From positions 11,380,001-11,444,000 of the forward strand of contig BSYO01000025.1 in assembly GCA_033239525.1 (NCBI GenBank): a DNA stretch of 64,000 bases, given 5' to 3'. The notes beneath the pieces were generated by a model. It made no database searches and was not told the DNA's origin. It saw nothing but the letters and a program-made list of their open reading frames with translations. The stretch comes from Nepenthes gracilis. Taxonomy: Eukaryota; Streptophyta; Magnoliopsida; Caryophyllales; Nepenthaceae. The translations under genes and the position numbers were made by a program. The stretch's first letter is position 1, and every line of letters begins with the position of its first letter. This document shows, in pieces, positions 24,360 through 34,782 of the stretch.

Positions 24360-26130
24360 CTAATCTTATACAGCCAAACACCATTAGTGTTATTGCCAAT
24401 TCTTCCGGCCCATGGCCTTCAATCCCATTACTACCTCTAACAATAGTCTCACTCCCGTGACTCTCACCACCACACCTCCACAAATAGTTTAGTCCCTCCT
24501 CTGGCAAGCAAATTCTTGGCAGTTTTGCTTCCTTTGTATATTGCAAAAAAATAAAAAAAACCCAAAGGGACAGCAAAGAGGCAGAAAAGCATGACGAAGC
24601 CATTACATTCGAATGGAGCAGCTGTAGCCAGAGGCTAGAGAACCATACTCACTGAAGCCATCCTCCATGCTGTCGCTGACCACCATGACCACCACCACTC
24701 CAATCGCTGCCAAGTCAAAACACACCCAAATGACCATCCAAACCATTTGAAATCCTAATTGCCCACTCACCCTAAACCCTAATCGACCACCACCCAACGC
24801 CCTAAATCCTAATCAACCACCACCTGGCAACTAAACTCCACCGCCATCAATGAAAATGAACCCTATCCACACGCTAAAGCTTAGACTGATCCAAACCCTA
24901 GCCGCCACATCGCTCCTTCTTCAGAGAGACCAAAAAAAAGAAGAGTAGAGAGAGAAGTCCCAAATCGGGTTATGCCGAGTTTTCATCGTCATCCTCCTTG
25001 CCATCCACCTCTTCATCTTTGTTTCATCATCCTCGTCCTCGTCTTCATCTCCTTCGTCTACGTTTGTCTTTGTCATTGCCTTCGTCGCCAGTGTCGTTGC
25101 CGTCGTTGTCACCTTCATCGTCATCCTCGTCGTTATTGCTATTGCTTTCATCACCGTCGCCATCACTTGACCTAGCGAGTGTCGCCATTGCCGCTTGAAA
25201 GGGAGGGCATGCACTGAGCAGCCGTGTCTCTTCTTTCTCTGCGCATCTGTGGGCTTGAAGCCTATGTGCTATAAAAAAAAGAGAAAAGAGACGGAAACAC
25301 TAAGGCGAAAAAAAGAGAAAAAAAAAAGGAAAAAAAGCAAAAAAAAAACAGAAAAAAAGAGAGACATAGTGGGAAAAAAAGAGGGCAAAAAAATAGCAAA
25401 CAAAATCCTGACGGTAAAAGATTCGCATCACAAGGTAGCCTCATACAAGTGGATCTGACCACCTCTAGTTGCGTTTGTTCTATTTTATTTTGGGTAGCAT
25501 ATTTTTACTTATTTTTAATAGTATTTAGTTTTATCTGCATATATCATTTTATTGCTGATAAAAAAATACAAAAAAAATCTTCCTTCTTTTTACATCCCTT
25601 AACTACCTTCATAAAGATACAATCGCACTGCAATTAATTTTTATTTTATTATTTTAATAGATTATTAATATGTGTTTGTACGATTTGAACCATACGAAAT
25701 CTCCAAAAAACTAATAATATTACCTTGGATTACCTCAATTGTTTATTGATCTCAATCTTGTTAGTCGTAGTGTTGTATACACCTGCGAAGTGGTTGCATT
25801 ATTTTTCATAACACTTCTGATCTAAATTATGGACTCTAACTAATTTAAAACTTAATCAACAATTAGCCTAATTAATTTCCCACCAACAACTATTACATGA
25901 CCACATAATAGCCATTCAAACTGATCTGGCTACTACTCGTCAAATAAATTTGGATCTCGCAAATCGAGTTGTCATTTCAGAAATATAACCTCACTCATCG
26001 GATGTTGACAATTCTAACACATCCCATAATAAGACTCGTTAACGAAAACAAGATAGTTGAGCCCCTCGTAGATGCGATTATAGACCCCGACACAATGATC
26101 AAGAGCGGGACTTGGATAACCACATTTTTA
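24360..26130 (+). other. Long leader of E
   Basis: The leader is C- and CT-rich at 24420-25200 (runs of accctaatc, caccacca, catcgtcatc) and then A-rich with lysine-type simple sequence at 25270-25400. Frames on both strands are low-complexity and not gene-like. It could contain a decayed acquired segment, but nothing is recognisable. Confidence 0.5.
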
Positions 26131-26860
26131 AAAACATCAAATTGAATGCCCCTACTTTTGACGGCTATTTAAACCCTTAGTTTTTGCTTAATTGGTCTGA
26201 GATATGGATAATCTTTTTGAATAGTATGGTGTGTTAGAAAATAGGAGAGTTTAATTTGCTATCCTCAAGTTGATTGAAAATGCTTAATTATTTTAAAAAA
26301 GTGTTGAGGACCTCCTTGTTAGACATTAGACAGCCCTTGTCAAAAGTTAGGTCAAAATAAAACAACACATTCAAGAGGAATACTTATCCCGTTCACACAG
26401 TAGCAACTTGCTAAACCAATGGAATGCCCTTCGATAGGATAATCAATCCCCAACCAAGTATGTAGTGCAATTTAATGATTTTCGGATGAGATATCACATC
26501 ATTGAGGACGAAACTATAACATTAAGTAGGTTCCAACAAGGACTACATAAGAACTTTAGGAGAGAACTTGTTATTCGTGAAGTTACCACTTTGAATCATG
26601 CGTATAATTTGATTCGAGACTTTGAATTAGTTATTAGGATACCGAATTGTCAATCAACATGTTATACTTCTACAGTAAATTCTAAATCCGTCCACAATTT
26701 TCCCTATAAGGAAAGTTCGAGGAAAGAATGTTAAAATCTCGAACAGACATTCTTCATTCTCAATTATAGTGCTTCAATTGTAAATGTTTTGGATATATTT
26801 CTTTCAAATATTCAAGTAAAGCCTTATTAATTGACGGATAAGATGAAATAAATGAGGAAC
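26130..26860 (+). pseudogene. Gag of E with zinc-knuckle remnant
   Basis: The plus strand reads IKLNAPTFDGYLNP (gypsy gag K...P.FDG...P), a broken middle, and an open piece at 26465-26734: FNDFRMRYHIIEDETITLSR, FQQGLHKNFRRELVIRE, then HAYNLIRDFE. This matches the second half of Retrotrans_gag (F..L..R....E.E...SRF..GL...IR). A further frame gives CFNCKCFGYISFKY, a zinc knuckle whose His and last Cys have become Tyr. The 3' LTR begins shortly after, so pol is absent. Confidence 0.78.
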
Positions 26861-26924
26861 CCATTGAAAAATAAATATATTAACCCAAGTTAGAAAAGTT
26901 TGATAATTTAGATAGTAATGACAT

Positions 26925-27344
26925 TGATGCAAACATCAAGGATACAAATTTATTTTGATTTTACTTCCAAATTAGATTTGATTATATTTTCACAATAGAT
27001 TGGATTATTAATTAAGAGAGATTTGATTTTATTTTAAATTTAGTAAAGATTTGATTTTTATTTTTCATTTAATTTTATTTTTAAATTAGAAGTTATTTAA
27101 TTATAATTTTATTTTTAATTATCTTAGGTATAGGGTTCTCTATATAAAAATTTTACCTCTATTATTTGAAGTTGTATTGATGAATTGAATGAAATTCGAT
27201 TGATTGTAATTCTTCTTCTCTCTCTTGATCTCTACTTCTCTCTCTCCCTTGGTTTTTCATTCCCCTTTCCCTGATTTCCCTTCTAGTCCTTCCCCTCCCC
27301 TGATTACTCTTTTCCCTCTCCTACTATTCCCCTTCCCTACATCA
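26925..27344 (+). repeat. E 3' LTR
   Basis: The partner of 23925-24343, starting TGATGCAAACATC and ending CTACATCA. Confidence 0.9.
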
Positions 27345-27349
27345 GATGC
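27345..27349. repeat. Target-site duplication, right copy (E)
   Basis: GATGC, identical to 23920-23924. Sequence from here to 27515 is D leader. Confidence 0.9.
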
Positions 27350-27498
27350 CACAAGAGGGAATCTCCTTAAGAAATTAGCTAGACTATCCATGTGCTCTTG
27401 TGTTCATCATGATAATTGTTCATGTAAAAAATTGTCGATTCGTGGATTTTTGTAGGTGTGATCTGGTTTAATTAGGAACAAATGGCTTGATTGTATTT

Positions 27499-27514
27499 TT
27501 AACAGACAACGCTA
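27499..27514 (-). other. Likely primer-binding site of D
   Basis: The minus strand reads TAGCGTTGTCTGTTAA next to the 5' LTR. It resembles the TGGCGCCGTCTGTGGG type seen in Tat elements, with several changes. Confidence 0.45.
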
Positions 27515-27515
27515 A

Positions 27516-28300
27516 TGATATATACTTGGAATCTAAATTATAATTCAAATAAATTTAAATTGAACTATTGAATCTTCTATCTAGACCTTACACATCACAA
27601 TAGAAAATAAGAGTTCAAAGGATATAAAACTTGCTTTCAATACATCCTTTGGCACTCAAGTTAGTAGATTTTTTAAAAAATTAAAATGTATGAGAGATTT
27701 TGAGGATAAAAGATAGAGAGAAATTGAGTACTTGGTTTTGTATTGTGGAAGAAACAAATTTTGTTGAAGGGCTTTACTCTGTACCTGGATTCTGGCTTCT
27801 ATCCCCTTTTCAAGAGAAGTGGGTATATTTATAGCTATATCATCATTTGATGGCAACTTTCATAAATATGAATAATTGGTTATAATTTGAGTGATTAAAT
27901 TAGTTGAAAACTAATTAGTTTAACCACCTTTGTACATGTTCTGATTATTTTTAGGCGATGATAAGGAGTACTTGACATTAGTTAGGAGATCCTCACTTGA
28001 ACTAACTGCAGAGTGTATAAACCACTCGGTTGAGTTAACTACTCGGTTGGGTTAATTGTTTAACTGGGTTAACTACTTTGTCGGATATCCTGTCATTCGG
28101 GCCTTTAACCTAATCTGTTTAACAAACCATTTAGGTCATTTGGTTGTTCGTCTGATTCTAATTAAAATGGGTAAGGCAATACCCTGTTATTCGAACTTGG
28201 GTTTAATAGGCCACTTTTTACTTTCTCATTTTTGGGCTTACTATTCTTGTGTTCGCTTTGCTAATCGATGAAGTCAACTATTCTGAGGCCATACCCAATT
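27516..28300 (-). repeat. D LTR (5' LTR)
   Basis: The partner of 13871-14644. It starts TGATATATACTTGGAATCTA. The expected CA end is degraded (CCCAATT against CCTAACA). Confidence 0.85.
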
Positions 28301-28305
28301 GGAGG
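28301..28305. repeat. Target-site duplication, right copy (D)
   Basis: GGAGG against GGAAG at 13866-13870. Confidence 0.65.
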
Positions 28306-28571
28306 AAAATGAGTTGTATTATAACTAAATTGTATTCTCTTAGATGCTAAAAAATTGATAGCCACAAGTGGCATAAAATCAGAATGTTTGCAACAGATTT
28401 GTATATGTTGAATATGGAATGAGAAGTCTGAGTTCTCACCTTTGTCTACTACCACCTTGAATTTTGTATCCTCTTTACCTGAATTAATCTATTTCTCTTC
28501 TCATAAAGTCTGCCTCCCTCTCCCTCAATCTGAATTTCGGATGACCTTCTCAATTAAGCTACTTCATTGCA
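28306..28571 (+). repeat. C 5' LTR, second half
   Basis: Its first part aligns with 34614-34782 (TTGTATATGTTGAATA against TTGCATATGTTGAATA). Its last part aligns with 41534-41632 (TCTCAATCTGAATTTC shared). It ends ATTGCA. Confidence 0.85.
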
Positions 28572-28573
28572 AA

Positions 28574-28585
28574 TAGTATCAGAGC
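28574..28585 (+). other. Primer-binding site of C
   Basis: TAGTATCAGAGC, one base from the tRNA-Met complement TGGTATCAGAGC, two bases after the LTR. Confidence 0.8.
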
Positions 28586-28892
28586 TGGCTCAATCCCAGG
28601 AACAGCTTTAATTCGTATCCAAATGCTTGAAACCACAAAAATAATCACAAGTACTACAGCCGGAGTGTTTGAGAATTTATATTCTGAAATGTGAGGCAGG
28701 GAAACAGAAGTGAAGCTACTGGATCTGATCAAGATTGCAATTTGTTTTGCACGCAAAATACATCATCTATGTGGTTGTACTTGTTTTTTGTACTGCGCTG
28801 AGTTCAGCTACTGATCTGTATAATTTCACAAGTGCATCAGAAAGTCACGAGGTTGTACCTATAATTTGTTTGGGGGCTGAAAGGGTCCGTTG

Positions 28893-29734
28893 GATTGAAA
28901 TGTCCCAAATCACACACACATAGAGAATCAAAACAGCAATAAAGAGGGATAAGACTGAGGAGAAACACAGCGAAAATTTTTATAGAAAACCTTTCTGAAA
29001 TAAAAAAAAATCATAGGACACTTACTTCACAAACAAATCCACTATGTAAAAATGGTTACAGAAACCATACGGCTACACAAGCTCTTGAGACAAAGATGAA
29101 GAACAGAGCATGAGAACATACTCTGTTTTTACTCATTGCTCTTCTTTTCTTCTCTCTTTTCTCCCTTAGAAATCTCTCGCACTCTCACTCTGTAATACAC
29201 ACACTCACAGACACAATATATATATATATATATATATATATTAGGTTGAAAACAATGGCCAAGCCAGCGTGGAGGACACACATACAAGTAGCAGTCTAGT
29301 GCACGTACAACTCTGCAACGACGTTGCAGATTGTCGTGCCTGCAGAAACGGCGCCCACTCTGGAAAGGCTGTGCATATTCTCTACATATCTCACGTGTTC
29401 TATAAATCTCTGAGCTGATTTCAACGTGTGCTATCTGAGTTCCAGTGCTCGGGACTTCAATGATGCCTTCGGGTAATGCTCAAGAACCTCGAACCTCAAC
29501 CGATGACCTCGGGCATTATTCATAGTCCTTGTCATTGGTTGATGTCCTCAGTCTTCACGACATGTAGCACATGTACATCATTAGAGTCCTCGTACCTCAA
29601 CTGAGGAAAGCCTTCGGATATCACATAATGTCCTCGTCCATTTTCAGAATCCTCTGATGATTGGCTCATAAGTCCGTAGACCAAATCCGCGCAAAAGTCT
29701 GCAGCTATTTTCCCACAATGGAGTAATCCCAACA
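28893..29734 (-). mobile_element. Probable solo copia LTR, minus orientation
   Basis: On the minus strand it begins TGTTGGGATTACTCCATTGT at 29734. It contains an (AT)n run at 29216-29241 in the TATA position, CT/GA-rich transcript-start-like sequence, and 'tatagtggatttg'-like U5 sequence. It ends near GGGACATTTCA. No PBS, purine tract or coding sequence adjoins it. No clear target duplication was found, so the low-coordinate end is uncertain by tens of bases. It sits in the leader of C. Confidence 0.5.
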
Positions 29735-30333
29735 AATATGTAAGGATCATTCTAATTCTGAATCCAGTTCTTATGTACCTGAACTTTAATGCCTCCAAGG
29801 AACACAATTTGTAAGTGTTCTGGAATTCAATGTCATCCTAAAATCTGAGAATTCAACTCTTGCACAAACAAATACACTGAATCTGAATTTACTCTTACAT
29901 TGAAATTCTGTGAGCTTTATTTCAAGTTGCATCTGTTCTACAGTTTGGGAATCTTCATGATGATTCTGTCATTCGATTTCTGCAAATTTCATTTCTAATT
30001 GGCATTTGCAAGAAGGGCTTCTTTATGGAATCATGAACCTGAGGTCAGAATTGATGGTTCCATACTGATAGGGCTATATTGCTGATTCTAGATTCAATTC
30101 TTGTGTAAGCAGTATAGTGATTCGATCTACTAGAACTGAAATTATTGTGCCATTTTGCTTGCCATCTTCTGTTATCTGTTTAATACTCATCTGATATACA
30201 CTGTCATCATCTGCTCTTTGATATCATCTAATTCCGGATCTGTTCCTGCAACTGCATCTGTTCTGTAACTTCTGTTCAGCATCAACTGCATCTGGGCACC
30301 CTTGTGTATGTTAGTCCACTCTATTCCATTGTA
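29735..30333 (+). other. C interior, non-coding
   Basis: T-rich and rich in 'ctgcaactgcatctgttctg'-like phrases, with no domain on either strand. Probably long leader sequence of C. Confidence 0.5.
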
Positions 30334-30338
30334 CTTAT

Positions 30339-31078
30339 TGTTGAGATATGGGTCACTTCAGCGTGCGCCTATATCCGACTAACTGCCCTTTTGGAGGTTT
30401 GGCTGAACACGCACATGGGTACAATACTAAAGCGGAGTATTGTTGCGTCCACGTGAGTGGCGAGCGGCCGAAGGGCAACCAAGTGCCGGGGCCGAAGTGC
30501 GACCAGCCAAACTGTCTAGTTGAAAGGGCCCACCTGATGCTGATACCGAAGGGTGGCCGGATTGCTAAGTCCGAAGGGCGACAAAAATGAGTCTGAAGGA
30601 GAACCGGACTTCTTATGCTGAAGGATGACTGGCTGTCGATCTCAATGGCCCACAATGAAAAAGCGCGAAACTTCCTTTAAGGTTTATAAGAGGGAATGCG
30701 ATTGAAAGAGATATATCAATTGTAAAGTTAAAGACTTGTGAATGCTGTTAGTAAGAGAAAGTGAAGAAAAGAGAGAGAAAAGAGAGAAAAATGTTTTCTT
30801 GCTCTAGATATTTCTTTTTTATTTACTGCTACTCAAGTCCATCTCTGATACAAAGAGTCAAGTTCTTGTATTTGGGGTCCGTGTAATCTATTTTATATAG
30901 TGAAGATTTGTGGACGTACAATCCTATAGTTTTTCCTTCTTGTTCAGAAGATGGTTTTGCACATAAAATTATTTATATCTTGTCTCTTAATTTTGTGATT
31001 ATTGTTTGCTTGCTATGTGTCATCACCACTCATCTTAACCTCTCGATTCATCCAAGCTTGTGGTGGTATAACCCAACA
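30339..31078 (+). mobile_element. Solo copia LTR with perfect target duplication
   Basis: A 740-bp LTR begins TGTTGAGATATGGGTCAC and ends ACCCAACA. CTTAT stands immediately on both sides (30334-30338 and 31079-31083). It has the plant copia LTR layout: a GC-richer U3, TTTATAAG at about 30680, and a U5 that includes CAATCCTATAGTTTTTCCTT. There is no PBS or internal sequence, so recombination between two LTRs removed the rest. Confidence 0.85.
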
Positions 31079-31125
31079 CTTATTCCTTAAATCTGATATG
31101 ATATTCAATTGAGTTGCTGAAATTT

Positions 31126-31555
31126 AAACGAAGTCCTGATTGAACAACTCTTGAATTATGTTGTTGCGTTCCATCACCAATCTTTCATCACATCCAACAA
31201 CCTCACTCCCACACCATTGATCAACTTATATTGATTCTATCAGCACCTTGAAATGGAGTACAAAACTAATGTGTTGTCGGTGATAATTCAAAACCTTGTG
31301 TACCAAATCACGCAAGACATCTTACACCAAGTTTTTAGTTAAACAAAGTCCTGATTGAACAACTCTTGAATTATATTGTTGCGTTCCATCACCAATCTTT
31401 CATCACATCCAACAACCTCACTCCCACGCCATTGATCAACTTATATTGATTCTATTAGCACTTTGAAAGGGAGTACAAAACTAATGTGTTGTCGGTGATA
31501 ATTCAAAACCTTGTGTACCAAATCACGCAAGACATCTTACACCAAGTTTTTAGTC
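31126..31555. repeat. 215-bp tandem duplication in C
   Basis: 31126-31340 and 31341-31555 are head-to-tail copies, each running from AAAC.AAGTCCTGATTG to CAAGTTTTTAGT. By eye they differ at only about half a dozen bases. The duplicated unit includes the start of the RRM-coding segment. Confidence 0.92.
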
Positions 31556-32005
31556 CTCATGGCACATTTAAAAGGATCCTGCTTATTCCATGTTCAAACA
31601 AGATGAGAGCCTTATTTGAATATCAAACTAGCCATGAAGCAATGAGTGCTAAATCAATTCTCAATGGAAGGAACATTTATGACAATTGTTGTTACTTGAA
31701 AATTCAATTTTCTACTAAATTTTGGATGGGAATACATGAGAAACTCATTGTTAACAAAGCTTTCAACGGAATTTCAACTAAACATCTGAAGTTGGCCAGC
31801 AACAATACCATGTTTCTGAATCTAATTCAAGATATTCTATCGATGGTGGTGATCATAAGTAGGAATTTTTCACTGTTCCAGGAGCTAAGCATCTTGAACC
31901 TAATTCAGATGAGGAATCTGATTTTGAGACATGTTATGATGATGATCCTTTTATTGTTCCATATGCTAATCCTTTTGCAGCATCAGACTACCTAGGATCT
32001 TGAAA
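31478..32005 (+). pseudogene. PTB-like RNA-recognition motif carried by element C
   Basis: The frame reads TNVLSVIIQNLVYQITQDIL, HQVFSPHGTFKRILLI, KMRALFEYQTSHEAMSAKSI and NGRNIYDNCCYLKIQFS. It has the strand-helix-strand-strand-helix-strand pattern of an RRM. Details are typical of plant polypyrimidine-tract-binding protein 3 / hnRNP L-like proteins (QN..Y.IT.D.LHQVFSPHG, GRNIYD.CC.L.IQFS). Such proteins bind pyrimidine-rich RNA in splicing control. After the RRM the frame continues to 31995 but looks random. Another frame at about 31870-32000 gives an acidic tail (EPNSDEESDFETCYDDD). It lies between LTRs of C, after a copy of its own first 215 bp. It is probably a captured host gene fragment. 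Confidence 0.75.
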
Positions 32006-32318
32006 GGGTGGAAGACAATGATTGTATGCTTAATTCACAAAGAGAGTAATGAGTCTTCCAATGATGAATATGATGAAGCTTAATGTAAGGTTGATGTGCT
32101 AGGAAATTCATATTGTGAACTAATAAATCAAAAAAATTCCAAAATTTGAATTTGTGCAATAAATCAGACTTGCCCCAGCCTCATCAAACACAGCACTAAT
32201 AGATCCTTAAGTTCAGAACAGAAACAAAGTCAATTTCAAGATGCTGCATACCTCATGATGAGCACAACTGACGTTTCTGCAGTTTCCATTACTCAATTTC
32301 CTTGTGGTTATATGGATA

Positions 32319-33549
32319 TGATGCGTCCTTGGGTACGGATTAGAGAATCACCTGATCTTCCAAAGTGGGTCGAATTGAAGTGGGTTTGATCTTCACCTCC
32401 GATTACCTGGGTCTTGTATAATATAACGAACAAACAAGAGATCAAAGAATGATGGGAACTCACTACCAAATATCCTCCAATGCTCAAGTCAGGAATTTTT
32501 TTGTAAAAAAAGAAAGATGGAGGATGCAAAGTGCACTAATGCACGGGTGAGGGGATTGAGTGTAGAGTGCGCCCGGTCAAAGGGCGGCTCAGAGAGATGG
32601 AGGATTGAATTTCGCTGTATATGCCCGGCCAAGAGGTGGTTTTGAAAATGGAGGATTAGGCTCCTACTAAGTGCACCTAGTCAGGGGACGACTTTAAGAA
32701 ATGAAAGACTAAGCTTCACTGAGAGCGCTCGGCCAAGTGGCGGCTGTCCGAGGGAGGAAGGAACTCTTGGGCAATAATGGAGAGAGTAATGCCCGTTGAC
32801 TCCTCTTCGGCTACCAGCGAGGGGCTTCCTACACCTCGCTACATGAACCATTCTTGCTATTTTGGCGGCGTGAGTTCAGAGTAGATGAAGCGCCTATGCA
32901 GTCGTGAGCTTGAATCAGAGGATTGTTTTGAAAATCAGGGATGCTCTTGCTTTGCTAGGATAGTCCTTGAGCTGAGTGAGGAAGTGTGAGGATAAGCATG
33001 CTTTGTCAACCCATTTTTCCTCTGTTCAGCTCTCTTCTCTCTTCTATGGTTTTATCTTTTAGAGTCTTCTCCTTCCTTCCTCTCCCTTTTCTTCCTGTGG
33101 AGGAAAGGTGGAGTATATATAGAGTGGGAGCTGGTTTTGCTGCCTTGGTGTTCACGGCTGGCCACGGTTGCTCACATGGATTTGCTGAGCTGTCCCGGTG
33201 ATTTTGGCAAGTGTCACCCGCTAATTGGGAGGACATTACGCCATGATTGGTTGATGAGTTGGAGGAGTGCTCAGTGCTGTTTGGAGGGATATGTTGTATG
33301 AGCCGATATCCTATGAATATTCGCTGGGCTGGCAAGATAGCTGGCGGCTATGTAGGAGGGATAATTACGGGCGTAGCATTGCGCGCAACCCTAATTGTCC
33401 GCTTCCTGCTGAACAGTTCTAAATCAATCTGCTTGGGCCAACTGCATTGCTATCGGGACTTCAAGCCTTGGGCTGCGAGGAGCTCCTCCTGGGCAACTGC
33501 TTCCCCTGCAAGCTGAGTTCTGGGCTGGCCCACGGTGCTGGACCCATGA
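32319..33549 (-). mobile_element. Solo LTR of the K family (Tat-type)
   Basis: It starts TGATGCGTCC..GGTACGGATTAGAGAA and ends near CTGGACCCATGA. Both ends match the LTR of element K at 58179-59110 (TGATACGTCC..., CTAGACCCATCA). The flanking bases GGATA (32314-32318) and GGATC (33550-33554) look like an aged target duplication. The orientation is set by comparison with K, which reads on the minus strand. Short frames inside are not genes. Confidence 0.72.
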
Positions 33550-34268
33550 GGATCCATTCCACAACTGCATACACATCAATCCAGATCAGTTTCAGTTGTT
33601 ACCTGCAATGAACTATCATATGGAAAAAGAGAAATGATTGTAGAGATTCTAATTTTACTAGATATCCACTTGAAGGCCATCATATTACAATTGCATCAAA
33701 TGAAATGCAGGATCAGGTCCTAAGATCATGTTTCCTTATTCCCTTACAGCATGATTTATCTTTCTTGCCAAGTTGGTTATGGAGATTGCTTAATGAAGAA
33801 TGGATGCTTGTGAATTATCCTTTTGGCCTCCTATGTAAGATCAAAGGAAGAGTATTCAATAACAAGGTATTCTCCATTGTGGAGGTGGAGCACTAACAAA
33901 ATATTGGTAAATCAATTCTTGAAATATTCACAGTAGTGTTGTTGGGTGGAGGCACTGAAATTCATGTAGTTAGTAGGATTATTATTACTAGGGAAAATTG
34001 TATCACAACAACTAAGCTTCTACACTTGCTGGCATTCATATGACTCTTGTTTTGATTATTCAGATTCCCTATTCAGATTAATGTAAACTTGGGAAACAAC
34101 TAGTGAGCTGCTACATCTGTTAGTACACAAATTGTTCTTCTGTTGACTGTTGAATTTCTGTACAAAGGCTTCTACTACTATTCAGGACAACCACTGATTT
34201 TTGGTTATGGCAAAGGATGTTATGGAAGATTGTCTTCAGATCTCATCCTTGAAGACAAGGTTGCTTTA
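33550..34268 (+). other. C interior, 3' part
   Basis: An open plus-strand frame at 33705-33896 (MQDQVLRSCFLIPLQHDLSF...) and neighbouring frames look protein-like but match no family I know. The remainder up to the purine tract is non-coding. Confidence 0.35.
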
Positions 34269-34279
34269 ATGGGGAGAGT
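34269..34279 (+). other. Polypurine tract of C
   Basis: ATGGGGAGAGT directly before the 3' LTR, with the GACAAGG..GCTTTAATGGGGAGAG context common in plant copia 3' ends. Confidence 0.75.
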
Positions 34280-34782
34280 TGTCATGCTATGGCCATCATA
34301 ATTCAGATACAAGAGCAGCATAAGATGGTAAAGCCTTGCTGTTTAGATTCAGATACAAGAGTCATATTAATACTCCTTGCTGTTGGGGGAACAATCTGAA
34401 TTAACAAGATGGCAAAGCCCATATCAGTAGCTCCATAATACTATAGCAAACAACAGCCATTTGATAAGCAGCGTAGCAGCTGATTGGTCTTCCTGATTGG
34501 ATTTACAGATAAGCAATCCAAGTGAAGTCACATTTGCTATCCATTGCTTCCTCAGCTAACTTGTGATCCGTGTGCTTATTTTGTACCCAATAATAAAGAT
34601 TTGTTTTGCAGGGAAATGAGATGCATTATAACTGAATGTATTCTCTTAGAGGCTAAGGAATTGACAGCCACAACTAGTATCAAATCAGAAGGCCTGTAAC
34701 AGATTTGCATATGTTGAATACGGTTTAAAAGGTCTGATATCTCACCTTTGTCTGCTTCTCCCAAGAACTTCTTTCTCCTCTT
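34280..34782 (+). repeat. C 3' LTR, first part
   Basis: TGTCATGCTATGGCCATCAT to TCTCCTCTT. It matches 13530-13870 and then 28306-28470 without a break, which shows what the 5' LTR looked like before D inserted. It is cut here by element B. Confidence 0.85.

Larger units (their letters stand above)
23925..27344 (+). mobile_element. Element E: gag-only LTR retrotransposon
   Basis: A 3420-bp plus-strand element with LTRs of 419 and 420 bp (TGATGC...CTACATCA), a tRNA-Met-type PBS and a perfect GATGC duplication. Behind a leader of about 1.7 kb it encodes only a gag-like protein with a zinc-knuckle remnant. The 3' LTR starts about 100 bp later. No protease, RT, RNase H or integrase is present. 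It resembles a deletion derivative of a gypsy chromovirus, to judge from the gag pattern. It sits inside D. Confidence 0.88.
13871..28300 (-). mobile_element. Tat-lineage Ty3/gypsy element D
   Basis: A 14.4-kb minus-strand element with LTRs of 774 and 785 bp. Gag, RT, RNase H and integrase lie in gypsy order on the minus strand. A separate gene on the plus strand sits between pol and the 3' LTR. That arrangement, an antisense frame downstream of pol, is known in Tat/Retand-type plant gypsy elements. Element E (23925-27344) is inserted upstream of gag. All frames are broken. D itself is inserted in the 5' LTR of C. Confidence 0.88.

Noticed and set aside
24921..25214. Thr/Met-rich and Ser-rich frames on both strands
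   Set aside because: These are products of a repeated cat/cgt-type simple sequence with no stable frame.
25195..25458. Lysine-rich frame resembling a nuclear basic protein
   Set aside because: It comes from an A-rich simple sequence (runs of aaaaaag) in the leader of E.
30348..30655. Overlapping frames of 80 and 100 residues
   Set aside because: Both lie within the GC-richer U3 of a solo LTR and look random.
31126..31555. Direct repeat considered as a CRISPR-like or satellite array
   Set aside because: There are only two long units with no spacers, in plant DNA. It is a simple tandem duplication.
32986..33516. Plus- and minus-strand frames up to 109 residues
   Set aside because: They lie wholly inside the solo LTR 32319-33549.
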